Assembly (NCBI RefSeq): GCF_009193175.1
Contig: NZ_VUKE01000001.1
Location: 435,089 to 499,088, forward strand
Direction: 5' to 3'
Length of the DNA: 64,000 nucleotides
DNA from: Georgenia ruanii
Lineage (GTDB): Bacteria > Actinomycetota > Actinomycetes > Actinomycetales > Actinomycetaceae
Part shown: piece after piece, positions 47,757 to 54,927 of the stretch
Layout of the letters: every line of letters starts with the position of its first letter
How positions within the stretch are numbered: the first letter of the stretch is position 1
The notes under the pieces: generated by a model
Told to the model about the DNA's origin: nothing
What the model saw: only the letters and a program-made list of their open reading frames with translations
Database searches by the model: none
Made by a program: the position numbers and the translations under genes

Positions 47757-48440
47757 CTAGAGCAGCCGCCGCGCGGCCGCCCACCGGGTGAGCTCGTGGC
47801 GCGAGGAGAGCTGGAGCTTGCGCAGCACCGCCGAGACGTGCGTCTCGACGGTCTTGATCGAGATGAACAGCTCGGCGGCCACCTCCTTGTAGGCGTAGCC
47901 GCGGGCGATCAGCCGCATCACCTCCTGCTCGCGGGCCGTGAGCCGGTCGAGCTCGTCGTCGCGCACGGCGACGTCCGCGGCGCCGGTCCCGAAGGCGTCG
48001 AGGACGAAACCGGCCAGGCGCGGGGAGAAGGCGGCGTCGCCGGCGGCCACGCGGCGGACCGCGGCGGCGAGCTCGTCGGCGCTGATGGCCTTGGTGACGT
48101 AGCCGCGGGCGCCGGCCCGGATGACGGCGACGACGTCCTCGCTGGCGTCGGAGACCGACAGGGCCAGGAAGCGGGTCTGGCCCAGCACGTCGGCGCAGCT
48201 GGCGACCACCTCGGCGCCCCCGCCGCCGCGGCCGCCGGGGAGGTGGACGTCGAGGAGGACGACGTCGGGCAGGAGGGCGTGCACCGCGGCGACGGCGCCC
48301 TCGACGTCGTCGGCCTCGCCCACCACGTCCAGGTCCGGGGCGTGCCCGGCGAGCTCGGCGCGCACCCCGGCGCGCACGAGGGCGTGGTCGTCGACGATGA
48401 GCACGCGGATCGGTGCCGCCCCCGCGGTGGTCTCGCTCAT
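47757..48440 (-). CDS. NarL/FixJ-family response regulator of the PspC system (227 aa)
   Basis: A receiver domain with acidic Asp17/Asp18, phosphoacceptor Asp64 (VVLLDVHLPGG) and the conserved Lys in GYVTKAIS is joined to a LuxR-type helix-turn-helix. The latter reads LTAREQEVMRLIARGYAYKE, then SIKTVETHVSAVLRKLQL. Its ATG overlaps the stop of the upstream kinase (ATGA). The gene set resembles envelope-stress systems of the LiaR/VraR kind, with the divergent PspC gene as expected target. Confidence 0.93.
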   Translation of the reverse strand: MSETTAGAAPIRVLIVDDHALVRAGVRAELAGHAPDLDVVGEADDVEGAVAAVHALLPDVVLLDVHLPGGRGGGGAEVVASCADVLGQTRFLALSVSDASEDVVAVIRAGARGYVTKAISADELAAAVRRVAAGDAAFSPRLAGFVLDAFGTGAADVAVRDDELDRLTAREQEVMRLIARGYAYKEVAAELFISIKTVETHVSAVLRKLQLSSRHELTRWAAARRLL

Positions 48441-49657
48441 GGTTGCCCCTTCCGTGGCATGGTCAGGTGCACCTCGGTGCCGGTGGCCCGGGTGCGGATC
48501 TCGGCGTCGCCGCCGTGGCGGCGCATCCGCCCGATGATGGACTCGCGCACGCCGTGCCGGTCGTCCGGCACGGCGGCGAGGTCGAACCCGTCGCCGCGGT
48601 CGCGCACGAAGACCTCCACCCGCTCGGGTCCCACCTCCACGTACAGGCTGACCGGCGGGCGGCCGTGCACGACGGCGTTGGCCAGCGCCTCCCGCGTCGC
48701 GGCGGTGAGCGCCGGGGTCCCGGCGTCCGGCACCGCGTCGCCGGCCGTGACGACCTCGACGGGGACGCCGTGGCGGTCCTCGACCTCGGCGGCCACCCGG
48801 CGCACGTCGTCGGCGGTGGAGGTGCCGGGCGCGGGGCGGTCGGTGTAGAGCCACTCGCGCAGCTCGCGCTCCTGGGCGCGGGCCAGCCGGGCGACGTCCT
48901 CGTTGCCGGCCGCCCGGGACCGGATCATCGACAGGGTCTGCAGGACCGAGTCGTGCAGGTGGGCGGCGATGTCGGCGCGCTCGGCCTCCCGCGCCCGGGC
49001 CTCGCGCTCGGCGCCGAGCTCGCGCACCAGGCGCAGCAGCAGCGGTGCCAGCACGACGGCGACGCCGGCGACGATCGCCAGCCCGGCCGCGGCGCCGCGC
49101 AGCAGGACCACCAGGCTCTCCCCGCGGCCGACGAGCAGCAGCGCCCCGAGCACGGCGAGGCCGACGCCCGCCGCGACCCGCAGGACCACGGCGCCGCGGC
49201 GGCGGGCGCTGACGCCGGTGCGGGCCACCTCGGCCAGCTGCCCCCAGGCGAGGGCCGCGCCGGCGGCGACGATGAGGAGCGGGACCAGCCAGGTGGCCGG
49301 CTGGGCCCGGTCGGTGCGCCACAGGAGCAGCAGGGCGGCGGTGGCCAGCAGCACGACGGCGACGGTGACGTCCCGGGCCGCGGGCGTGAGCTGCCCGACG
49401 CGCAGCCGGGGCGCCAGCCGGGTGCGCCCGACCGGCGCGGCGTCGTGCGGGTCGCCGGCCGGGACGGTGGCCCACAGCCACACGTACATGGCGATGCCGG
49501 CGCCCGCCACGAGCGAGGTGAGGGCGAAGGCCCAACGCACCGCGGTGACCGGCCAGCCCAGGTGCGCCGCGACGCCGGCGGCCACGCCGCCGAGCACGCG
49601 CCCGGAGGTCGGGCGGCGCAGCGGCAGGCGGGCGCGCGGGGCGGCGGAGGCGGTCAC
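48437..49657 (-). CDS. PspC-domain sensor histidine kinase (406 aa)
   Basis: The N-terminus is a PspC domain (SGRVLGGVAAGVAAHLGWPV and the helix after it, residues about 15-75). Four more helices follow, then the kinase core. ADIAAHLHDSVLQTLSMI has the phospho-His, then REALANAVVHG, VRDRGDGFDL and RESIIGRMRRHGG. PspC-kinases are an actinobacterial type thought to sense envelope stress. The GTG at 49657 follows GACGAT by 6 nt. A divergent PspC gene lies 137 bp away. Confidence 0.93.
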   Translation of the reverse strand: MTASAAPRARLPLRRPTSGRVLGGVAAGVAAHLGWPVTAVRWAFALTSLVAGAGIAMYVWLWATVPAGDPHDAAPVGRTRLAPRLRVGQLTPAARDVTVAVVLLATAALLLLWRTDRAQPATWLVPLLIVAAGAALAWGQLAEVARTGVSARRRGAVVLRVAAGVGLAVLGALLLVGRGESLVVLLRGAAAGLAIVAGVAVVLAPLLLRLVRELGAEREARAREAERADIAAHLHDSVLQTLSMIRSRAAGNEDVARLARAQERELREWLYTDRPAPGTSTADDVRRVAAEVEDRHGVPVEVVTAGDAVPDAGTPALTAATREALANAVVHGRPPVSLYVEVGPERVEVFVRDRGDGFDLAAVPDDRHGVRESIIGRMRRHGGDAEIRTRATGTEVHLTMPRKGQP

Positions 49658-49752
49658 GGCCCCATCGTCACACGTCCCGAGCCCGTCACCCCAGGTCCGG
49701 AGCCCTGTTCCGGGGTCGCGCCGGGCGAAGATCAGGGTCGGCCCAGGGGGGT

Positions 49753-49767
49753 CCCCGATGGTCGGGG
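49753..49767. promoter_or_regulatory. Dyad in the divergent PspC control region
   Basis: CCCCGA-TGG-TCGGGG is a perfect inverted repeat 28 bp before the PspC membrane-protein start and about 95 bp from the kinase start. It is a good candidate for binding by the co-encoded LuxR-type regulator. Confidence 0.5.
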
Positions 49768-49794
49768 CCCACCCGCGGACGGTTGGCTGGGAGC

Positions 49795-51750
49795 ATGAAC
49801 ACCACTGACATGCCTTCCGGCGGCGAGCGCCCCGACGGCGCGGCCGGCCCGCAGGGTGCCGGCCCGTCCGGTCCACAGGGCGCGGGTGCGTCCGGCACCG
49901 GGCCCTCGGCCGGCGGTCCCGTCCCACCGGGCGCCGGGCCTTTCGGCGGCCCCGGCCCGTCCGGCCCGCCGCCCCGCTTCCGGTCGTCGAGCACCGCAAG
50001 CTTCTTCGACTCCCTCCGCCGCACCGGGATCTGGCGCGGCGAGGACCGCTGGATCGGCGGCGTCGCCGCCGGCATCGCCCGGCGCCTCGACGTCGACCCC
50101 CTGCTGGTGCGCGGCGTCCTCGTCGTCATGACGCTCTTCGGCGGGCTGGGCCTGCTGCTGTACGGCCTCGGCTGGGCCCTCCTGCCCGAGGAGTCGGACG
50201 GGCGCATCCACCTGCAGGAGGCGCTGCACGGCAACGTCGACGCCGCCCTCGCGGGGGCCGCCGCCTTCGTCGTCGTCGGCCTGTCTCGGCCCGGCACCTG
50301 GTGGGGCGACTGGTGGTGGTGGGGCGACGGGTTCTTCTGGTCCCTCGTCTCGCTCGCCACCGTCGCGCTCGTCGTCGTCGTCATCGTGGCCCTCGCCCGG
50401 CGCGGCAGCCACCGCCCGCCGCGCCCCACGCCGGACTGGTCCGGGCCGGCCGGCTTCGCCGGTCCGTCCCCTGCCGGCACCGGCCGCCCGGCGGGCGCGC
50501 CGCAGCCGGGTTGGGCGGGCACGCCGCCCCAGCCGGGCTGGGTGGGCAACACTCCGCCCGAGGGAGCGGGGCCGAGCGTCTCTGCGGCCGCCCCCGACAC
50601 CGCGCGCCCACGGACCGCGGCCCAGCCGACCACGCCGCCTCCCGCCGCACCCCGGCCAGGCGAGCAGCCGGCCGACTGGCGCAGCACGGGCGGACCGGTG
50701 TGGTCCGGCGGCGCCGGCGCGGCGCCCGCCGCCCCCGGCGCGCCCCGTGGGCCACGCGGGCCGGTCTCGGGCGGCCAGGGCCCCTTCGGCCCGGGCGGGC
50801 CCTACCCCGTCGCCCAGCCGCCGGTCCCCCCGCGCCCGGTGACGCCGGGCCCGGGCCAGGCGGTGGTCGCCGTCGCCCAGCCGCCGGTCCCCCCGCGCCC
50901 GGTGACGCCGGGCCCGGGCCAGGCGGTGGTCGCCGTCGTCCTCGCGCTGTGCCTCATCGCCGTCGCGGCCCTGCTGCTCCTGGACCGGGTCAACGGGATC
51001 GGCTGGCAGCTCCCGCTGCTCATCGGCGGGGTGGTGCTCGGCCTGCTCGGCCTCGGGGTACTCCTCTCGGGCGCGCGGGGGCGCCGCGGCGGGGCGCTGT
51101 CCGTCCTCGGGATCCTGCTTGCCCTGCTCGTGGTGCCCGCCACCGCCGCCACCACGGCGCTGCCGGTCAACCTCCACTTCGGTCCGGGCGCGCGGGTGGG
51201 GACCATGGCCGTCGCGCCCCATACCGTGGAAGAGGCCGCCGGCGGCTACGACCTCGCGGCCGGCAACCTGGAGCTGGACCTGCGCCAGCTGCCCGCCGGC
51301 AGCGCCCTGACCGTCCCGGTCGACGTCGGGGCGGGCGACATCACCATCCGCGTGCCCGCCGGCTCGGCCGTCCGTGTCGAGGCCCAGGTGGGGGCGGGGA
51401 GCGTGGAGTCGCGCACCGGGCCGGGCTGGTCCTCCGACACCACCGGGTCCGTCTTCACCGAGGACAACGGCAGCCGGGTGCACAAGACCTGGGCCAACGG
51501 CCTCGGCCTCGACACCGCCCTGTCCTCGCCAGAGGCGCAGACCGGCAGCCCGGACATCGTCGTCAAGGTCGACGCCGGCGCGGGCCGCGTCTACGTGATC
51601 GAGGACGTCCCCGCCGCCACGACCCCACAGCCGACCGAGGCGCCGAGCGGCGCCGGCACGGGCGAGCCGACCGGCTCGGCCACCACCGGGGCCGCCGCGC
51701 TGGTCGGCCCGGGCGCGACCACCGTGCAGAACAAGGAGGAGCAGCGATGA
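49795..51750 (+). CDS. PspC-domain membrane protein with C-terminal adhesin-like beta domain (651 aa)
   Basis: A Gly/Pro-rich N-terminus (about 65 residues) is followed by a PspC domain (GEDRWIGGVAAGIARRLDVD and helices to residue 130) and another helix region near 180-205. Then comes a long Pro-rich linker (210-375), two or three helices (380-450) and a C-terminal extracytoplasmic region. The last contains repeated beta-strand motifs like GNLELDLRQLPAGSALTVPV and GAGDITIRVPAGSAVRVEA, resembling LiaF/DUF4097-like repeats. The linker holds an exact 21-residue duplication. It probably works with the divergent PspC kinase. Confidence 0.88.
   Translation: MNTTDMPSGGERPDGAAGPQGAGPSGPQGAGASGTGPSAGGPVPPGAGPFGGPGPSGPPPRFRSSSTASFFDSLRRTGIWRGEDRWIGGVAAGIARRLDVDPLLVRGVLVVMTLFGGLGLLLYGLGWALLPEESDGRIHLQEALHGNVDAALAGAAAFVVVGLSRPGTWWGDWWWWGDGFFWSLVSLATVALVVVVIVALARRGSHRPPRPTPDWSGPAGFAGPSPAGTGRPAGAPQPGWAGTPPQPGWVGNTPPEGAGPSVSAAAPDTARPRTAAQPTTPPPAAPRPGEQPADWRSTGGPVWSGGAGAAPAAPGAPRGPRGPVSGGQGPFGPGGPYPVAQPPVPPRPVTPGPGQAVVAVAQPPVPPRPVTPGPGQAVVAVVLALCLIAVAALLLLDRVNGIGWQLPLLIGGVVLGLLGLGVLLSGARGRRGGALSVLGILLALLVVPATAATTALPVNLHFGPGARVGTMAVAPHTVEEAAGGYDLAAGNLELDLRQLPAGSALTVPVDVGAGDITIRVPAGSAVRVEAQVGAGSVESRTGPGWSSDTTGSVFTEDNGSRVHKTWANGLGLDTALSSPEAQTGSPDIVVKVDAGAGRVYVIEDVPAATTPQPTEAPSGAGTGEPTGSATTGAAALVGPGATTVQNKEEQR
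50809..50934. repeat. Exact 63-bp in-frame tandem duplication in the PspC gene
   Basis: 50809-50871 and 50872-50934 are identical and encode VAQPPVPPRPVTPGPGQAVV plus one residue twice. The second copy runs straight into a membrane helix. Identity at every base points to a recent duplication. Confidence 0.92.
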
Positions 51751-52400
51751 GCACGCACGACACCCCCGGGCCCGACGACGTCGTCCGCCGGGAGCCGGCG
51801 GGGGAACCCACCGAGCGGACCGGCGAGAGCCCCGACGCGGCCACCCGCCGGGAGCCGGCGGGGGAACCCACCGAGCGCCTCACCGGGGTTACCGAGCGCC
51901 TAACCGGGGGTCCTGGCGCGCCGTCCGCCACTCAGGGCGACGCGACCCAGCCGCTGCCGCACGCAGGGGACGCAACCCAGCCGCTGGCACACGCAGGGGA
52001 CGCGACCCAGCCGCTGCCACCCGGAGCGGACGCGCCCCGCCCGCTGCCGCCGGCCGAAGATGCGGCACACGCGCTGCCGGCCGAGGACCCCGCGCGCATG
52101 TCGGCCTCCCCGGCAGACGCCCCGTCCCTGTGGGCCACGGCGCGGGCCGACGCCGGAGCACCGCCGGTCTGGTCGGCGCGCACCGCCCCGGTCGAGCGCC
52201 CCCGCGGCCCCCGGTCGGGGACGCTCATCCTGGGCCTGGTGCTGGCGGTGTGCGGCGCGGCGGCCGTCGTCGTCGCCCTGGGCTACCGCATCGACCTGCA
52301 GCTCACGCTCATCGGCCTGCTGCTGCTCGCGGCGGTGACGCTGCTCTTGACGCCGCTGCTGCGGCGCGGCCGCGAGCGGGCTCCCGGCTCCCGGACCTGA
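51747..52400 (+). CDS. Hypothetical membrane protein with repetitive acidic N-terminus (217 aa)
   Basis: About 150 residues are low-complexity. They include two copies of RREPAGEPTER and three of GDATQPL(P/A)HAG or a close variant. Two adjoining C-terminal helices follow (GTLILGLVLAVCGAAAVVVA and LTLIGLLLLAAVTLLLTPLL), and the chain ends in a basic RRGRERAPGSRT. It overlaps the PspC gene by 4 nt (ATGA), so the two are co-produced. No family is recognised. Confidence 0.78.
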   Translation: MSTHDTPGPDDVVRREPAGEPTERTGESPDAATRREPAGEPTERLTGVTERLTGGPGAPSATQGDATQPLPHAGDATQPLAHAGDATQPLPPGADAPRPLPPAEDAAHALPAEDPARMSASPADAPSLWATARADAGAPPVWSARTAPVERPRGPRSGTLILGLVLAVCGAAAVVVALGYRIDLQLTLIGLLLLAAVTLLLTPLLRRGRERAPGSRT

Positions 52401-52422
52401 CGCGCAGCTCGGCCCCTTACCC

Positions 52423-52458
52423 CGGCAGGCCCCGTGGCTCGATCCGCGGGGCCTGCCG
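52423..52458. terminator. Bidirectional terminator at the end of the PspC operon
   Basis: CGGCAGGCCCCG (52423-52434) pairs perfectly with CGGGGCCTGCCG (52447-52458) around a 12-nt loop. It lies 22 nt after one stop codon and 24 nt from the stop of the convergent gene. Confidence 0.8.
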
Positions 52459-52482
52459 CATGCCCGCCGCCGGGCGGGGCGG

Positions 52483-52977
52483 TCAGACCGTGCCGGACGC
52501 AGCTGCGGCGGACGCGGGGGCGACCCTCGCGAGGTTGCCGAGCGCCCAGCCGATGAGGATCAACAGGATGCCCAGCCCGACCACGAGGGCCGCCATGCCG
52601 TAGGCGACGACCGAGGTGAACAGCGAGGCGCGCAGGAAGGAGGCGGTCATCACCGTGGTGCGCTGGGCCTGCAGCTGCTCGGCCTTGGCGGTGTCGCCGG
52701 CCTGCTGGGCGGCCGTCACCTCGTCGCCCAGCTGGGCGTAGGTCTTCCCGCCCGTGGCGTGCTCGGCGTGGGTGTTGATGATCTGTGCCTGGGCGAAGGC
52801 GGAGAACGGGCCGTTGACCCCGTCCCCGGCGAGCACCGGGGAGTCCTGCGCGACGACGATCTTCTGCTCGGACAGGTTCGAGGTGATCATCGCCCACGTC
52901 ACCGCGCCGGCGACGATGAACAGGATGCCGGCAACGATCGCGATGATGCCGATCACCCGGGCGGGTCTGGTGCTCAT
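52483..52977 (-). CDS. Two-helix membrane protein, paralog A (often misnamed LigA) (164 aa)
   Basis: An N-terminal helix (IGIIAIVAGILFIVAGAVTW) and a C-terminal helix (VVAYGMAALVVGLGILLILI) enclose an extracytoplasmic segment of about 90 residues. That segment has SEQKIVVAQDSPVLAGDGVN and AQAQIINTHAEHATGGKTYA. The chain matches an actinobacterial family sometimes labelled aromatic ring-opening dioxygenase LigA, but it has no dioxygenase features. GGGGAGGGAC precedes the ATG. It is a close tandem copy of the gene at 53185-53682. Confidence 0.82.
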   Translation of the reverse strand: MSTRPARVIGIIAIVAGILFIVAGAVTWAMITSNLSEQKIVVAQDSPVLAGDGVNGPFSAFAQAQIINTHAEHATGGKTYAQLGDEVTAAQQAGDTAKAEQLQAQRTTVMTASFLRASLFTSVVAYGMAALVVGLGILLILIGWALGNLARVAPASAAAASGTV

Positions 52978-53004
52978 GGCGGGTCCCTCCCCGGCACTGT
53001 GCAC

Positions 53005-53036
53005 CGTGCCCGGCGCCCCGGTCGGCGCCGGGCACG
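53005..53036 (-). promoter_or_regulatory. Strong hairpin in the leader of paralog A
   Basis: CGTGCCCGGCGCC (53005-53017) pairs perfectly with GGCGCCGGGCACG (53024-53036), leaving a 6-nt loop, 28 nt upstream of the paralog A start. It may be a terminator for read-through from paralog B or a leader attenuator. Confidence 0.5.
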
Positions 53037-53136
53037 GCTCCCTGCAGGAGGCAGTACACCGGAGCGGCCACGACGCCGCACGGCAGGAGCCCGGGCATCG
53101 GGCCGTCCGCGGCGCTCCAGGCGCCTCGATGACGAG

Positions 53137-53169
53137 CGAGGACCCCGCGGCGTGCCCGCGGGGTCCTCG
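53137..53169 (-). terminator. Terminator after paralog B
   Basis: CGAGGACCCCGCG (53137-53149) and CGCGGGGTCCTCG (53157-53169) form a perfect 13-bp stem with a 7-nt loop, 15 nt beyond the stop codon. Confidence 0.8.
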
Positions 53170-53184
53170 GTGTGGTGTGTCAGG

Positions 53185-53682
53185 TCAGACCAACGCGGCC
53201 TCGCGCCGCTCCACGGCCACCGTCACCGGGGCGGCGACGCTGGTGAAGGCCCAGCCGACCAGGGTGAGGATCACGCCCAGGCCCATCACCAGGGCGGCCA
53301 CCCCGTAGGCGATCACCGAGGTGAACAGCGAGGCCCGCAGGAACGACGCGTTCATCACCGTGGTGCGCTGGCCCTGCAGCTCCTCCGCCCTGGCCGTGTC
53401 CCCGGCCGCCTCGGCGGCCTTGACCTCCGCGCCCAGCTCGGCGTACGTCTTGCCCTCCGTGGCGTGCTTCGCGTGCTCGTTGATGATCTGCGCCTCCACG
53501 AAGGCCGAGAACGGGCCGTTGACCTCGTCCCCGGGCAGCATGCGCGAGTCCTCCGCCACGGTGATCTTCTGCTCGACCAGGTTCGAGGTGATCAACCCCC
53601 ACGTCACGCCCCCGGCGAGAATGAAGACGATCCCGGCGACGATCGCGACGATCCCGGTGACCTTGGCGGGCTTGCTGTTCAT
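53185..53682 (-). CDS. Two-helix membrane protein, paralog B (165 aa)
   Basis: It has the same plan as paralog A: helix VTGIVAIVAGIVFILAGGVTW, an external segment with VEQKITVAEDSRMLPGDEVN and VEAQIINEHAKHATEGKTYA, then helix SVIAYGVAALVMGLGVILTL. The two proteins agree strongly across the whole length and differ mainly at the C-terminus. The external part may bind a partner in the cell envelope; nothing more is known. Its upstream region holds a weaker copy of the GGGCCC-box element seen before the pilin genes. Confidence 0.82.
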   Translation of the reverse strand: MNSKPAKVTGIVAIVAGIVFILAGGVTWGLITSNLVEQKITVAEDSRMLPGDEVNGPFSAFVEAQIINEHAKHATEGKTYAELGAEVKAAEAAGDTARAEELQGQRTTVMNASFLRASLFTSVIAYGVAALVMGLGVILTLVGWAFTSVAAPVTVAVERREAALV

Positions 53683-53815
53683 GGCGGGTCCTTTCAGGAC
53701 GCTGCGGCGGGCTCACCGCGAGCCCGGCTCCTCCGGCCTCGGACCCGGCACCGGTTGCGCCCGTCCGATTTCCACACCATGAACGTAGGTCCGCCGCGTC
53801 CGCGCCTTTTGCGAC

Positions 53816-53838
53816 GTTGGTCCCGGGGCCCAAGGTCC
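53816..53838 (-). promoter_or_regulatory. Divergent copy of the GGGCCC-box element before paralog B
   Basis: On the minus strand GGGACC, GGGCCC and GGGACC boxes follow each other (periods 8 and 7), the last two in TTGGGCCCCGGGACCAA. A CCTACGTT -10-like sequence (53788-53781) lies 28 nt beyond. The boxes resemble those of the flp and 478-residue genes, but the spacing is longer by 9 nt, close to one helical turn. Confidence 0.5.
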
Positions 53839-53866
53839 CAGGCACGGCGGGGGGTTCCCGGGAGCC

Positions 53867-53929
53867 CGCCGTCGGGCGGCGGTCCTTGGCCCCGCCGTCG
53901 TGCGGCGGTCCTTGGCCCCGCCGTCAGGC
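53867..53929. repeat. 26-bp tandem repeat, about 2.4 copies
   Basis: Units 53867-53892 and 53893-53918 differ at one base (GGGCGG against GTGCGG) and a partial third copy follows to 53929. Each contains GGCGGtccttggCCCCGCC-like inverted sequence. The block lies 20-80 nt beyond the stop of the lipoprotein gene, so it may serve as a multi-hairpin terminator. Confidence 0.8.
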
Positions 53930-53948
53930 GTTGGCCGGCGGGCCGCCA

Positions 53949-54467
53949 TCAGGCGTCCGCGGGGCGCACCTCGATGCTGTCCTCGACGGCCTGCACCGTC
54001 GCGTCGTCCAGCTCGACCGCGCTGAGCGCGACGACGACCGTGCGCGCGGCGTCGGGGTCGTGCGCCACCCACGTGACGCCGTGGTAGCCGCCGTCGTCGT
54101 AGGTGAAGTCCCACCGCCACAGCTCCTGGCCGTCGCGGCCCTCGACCTCGGAGAACTTGTCGCCATCGTCGACGGGCCCGAAGGGCTGCTCGGCCCGCAC
54201 CACGCTGAGGGTGCCCCGGGCGGGGTTGGTCCCGTACTCCGTGGCTGCGGCGAGCTGGAGCTGGGGGTCCTCCGCGGCGTCCTGGAGCACGACGTCGTAG
54301 GCGCCGGACTCGGCCTCGGGCACCGCGACGAGGCCCTTGGGCACGTCCACGGCGAGCCAGCCCTGCTCCAGCCGGGTGAAGCCGTCCGGCGTCCCGGACG
54401 TGCACCCGGCGAGCAGCGCCGCAGCCCCTACCGCCGCGGCCACCGCCCGTGCCACCTTGCCTGCCAT
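53949..54467 (-). CDS. Lipoprotein of the 478-residue-protein operon (172 aa)
   Basis: A clear lipoprotein signal ends in ALLAGC (Cys22). The mature part (FTRLEQGWLAVDVPKGLVAV, WRWDFTYDDGGYHGVTWVAH) resembles beta-rich lipoproteins of unknown function found across actinobacteria. The ATG at 54467 has GGAGGAG about 10 nt upstream and gives the signal peptide directly. An in-frame ATG at 54488 overlaps the previous stop and is the alternative. It is the third gene of the operon; its membrane anchoring would suit a partner or protector of the first protein. Confidence 0.8.
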   Translation of the reverse strand: MAGKVARAVAAAVGAAALLAGCTSGTPDGFTRLEQGWLAVDVPKGLVAVPEAESGAYDVVLQDAAEDPQLQLAAATEYGTNPARGTLSVVRAEQPFGPVDDGDKFSEVEGRDGQELWRWDFTYDDGGYHGVTWVAHDPDAARTVVVALSAVELDDATVQAVEDSIEVRPADA

Positions 54468-54484
54468 CCGCCGGTTCTCCTCCG

Positions 54485-54916
54485 TCATCGTGCCTCGTAG
54501 CCCGTGCGGGCCGCCCGCGCGGACCGCCGCGGCGTGCCCGCGAGCCGCACCCGCCACCATCCCACGCCGAGCGAGGCGCCCGCTGCGAGGGCCACCACCA
54601 CCGCGAGCGCTCCGACGCCCGGCGCCGTGGGCGCGTCCACGGTCAGCGCGGAGACCGCCAGCGCCGCCACGGTCACCGGCACGCCCGCGAGCAGCCAGGC
54701 CGCCGGGCGCCGCACGGTCGGGGCGGGGAGCAGCAGCACGGCGACGGCGGCGCTGAGGACCGGGAGCGCCACGATCGTCGCGAACCCCATGAGCAGGAGC
54801 GGTCCCAGGTCGCCGCCACCGAGCAGGGCACGGTAGGTCAGCTTGCTCAGCAGCACGACGACCAGCCAAGTCAGGGCTCCGGCGATCCAGGGCCGCACGT
54901 AGTTGCGCAGCGTCAT
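54485..54916 (-). CDS. Four-helix membrane protein of the 478-residue-protein operon (143 aa)
   Basis: Four hydrophobic segments (about residues 10-30, 38-62, 70-92 and 100-122) are followed by a basic C-terminus (RVRLAGTPRRSARAARTGYEAR). No family is recognised. GAAGGAG lies before the ATG. It starts 11 nt after the 478-residue gene and ends overlapping the first possible start of the lipoprotein gene, so the three are one transcription unit. Confidence 0.75.
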   Translation of the reverse strand: MTLRNYVRPWIAGALTWLVVVLLSKLTYRALLGGGDLGPLLLMGFATIVALPVLSAAVAVLLLPAPTVRRPAAWLLAGVPVTVAALAVSALTVDAPTAPGVGALAVVVALAAGASLGVGWWRVRLAGTPRRSARAARTGYEAR

Positions 54917-54927
54917 CGGGTGCTCCT

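Noticed and set aside
52483-53682. Aromatic ring-opening dioxygenase LigA as product of the two paralogs
   Set aside because: They have two membrane helices and no metal ligands or dioxygenase motifs; the name is a propagated database label.
54468-54488. Earlier start (ATG at 54488) of the lipoprotein in the 478-residue-protein operon
   Set aside because: It overlaps the previous stop, which is attractive, but adds two acidic residues before the signal peptide. The GGAGGAG sits ideally for the ATG at 54467. Kept only as an alternative.
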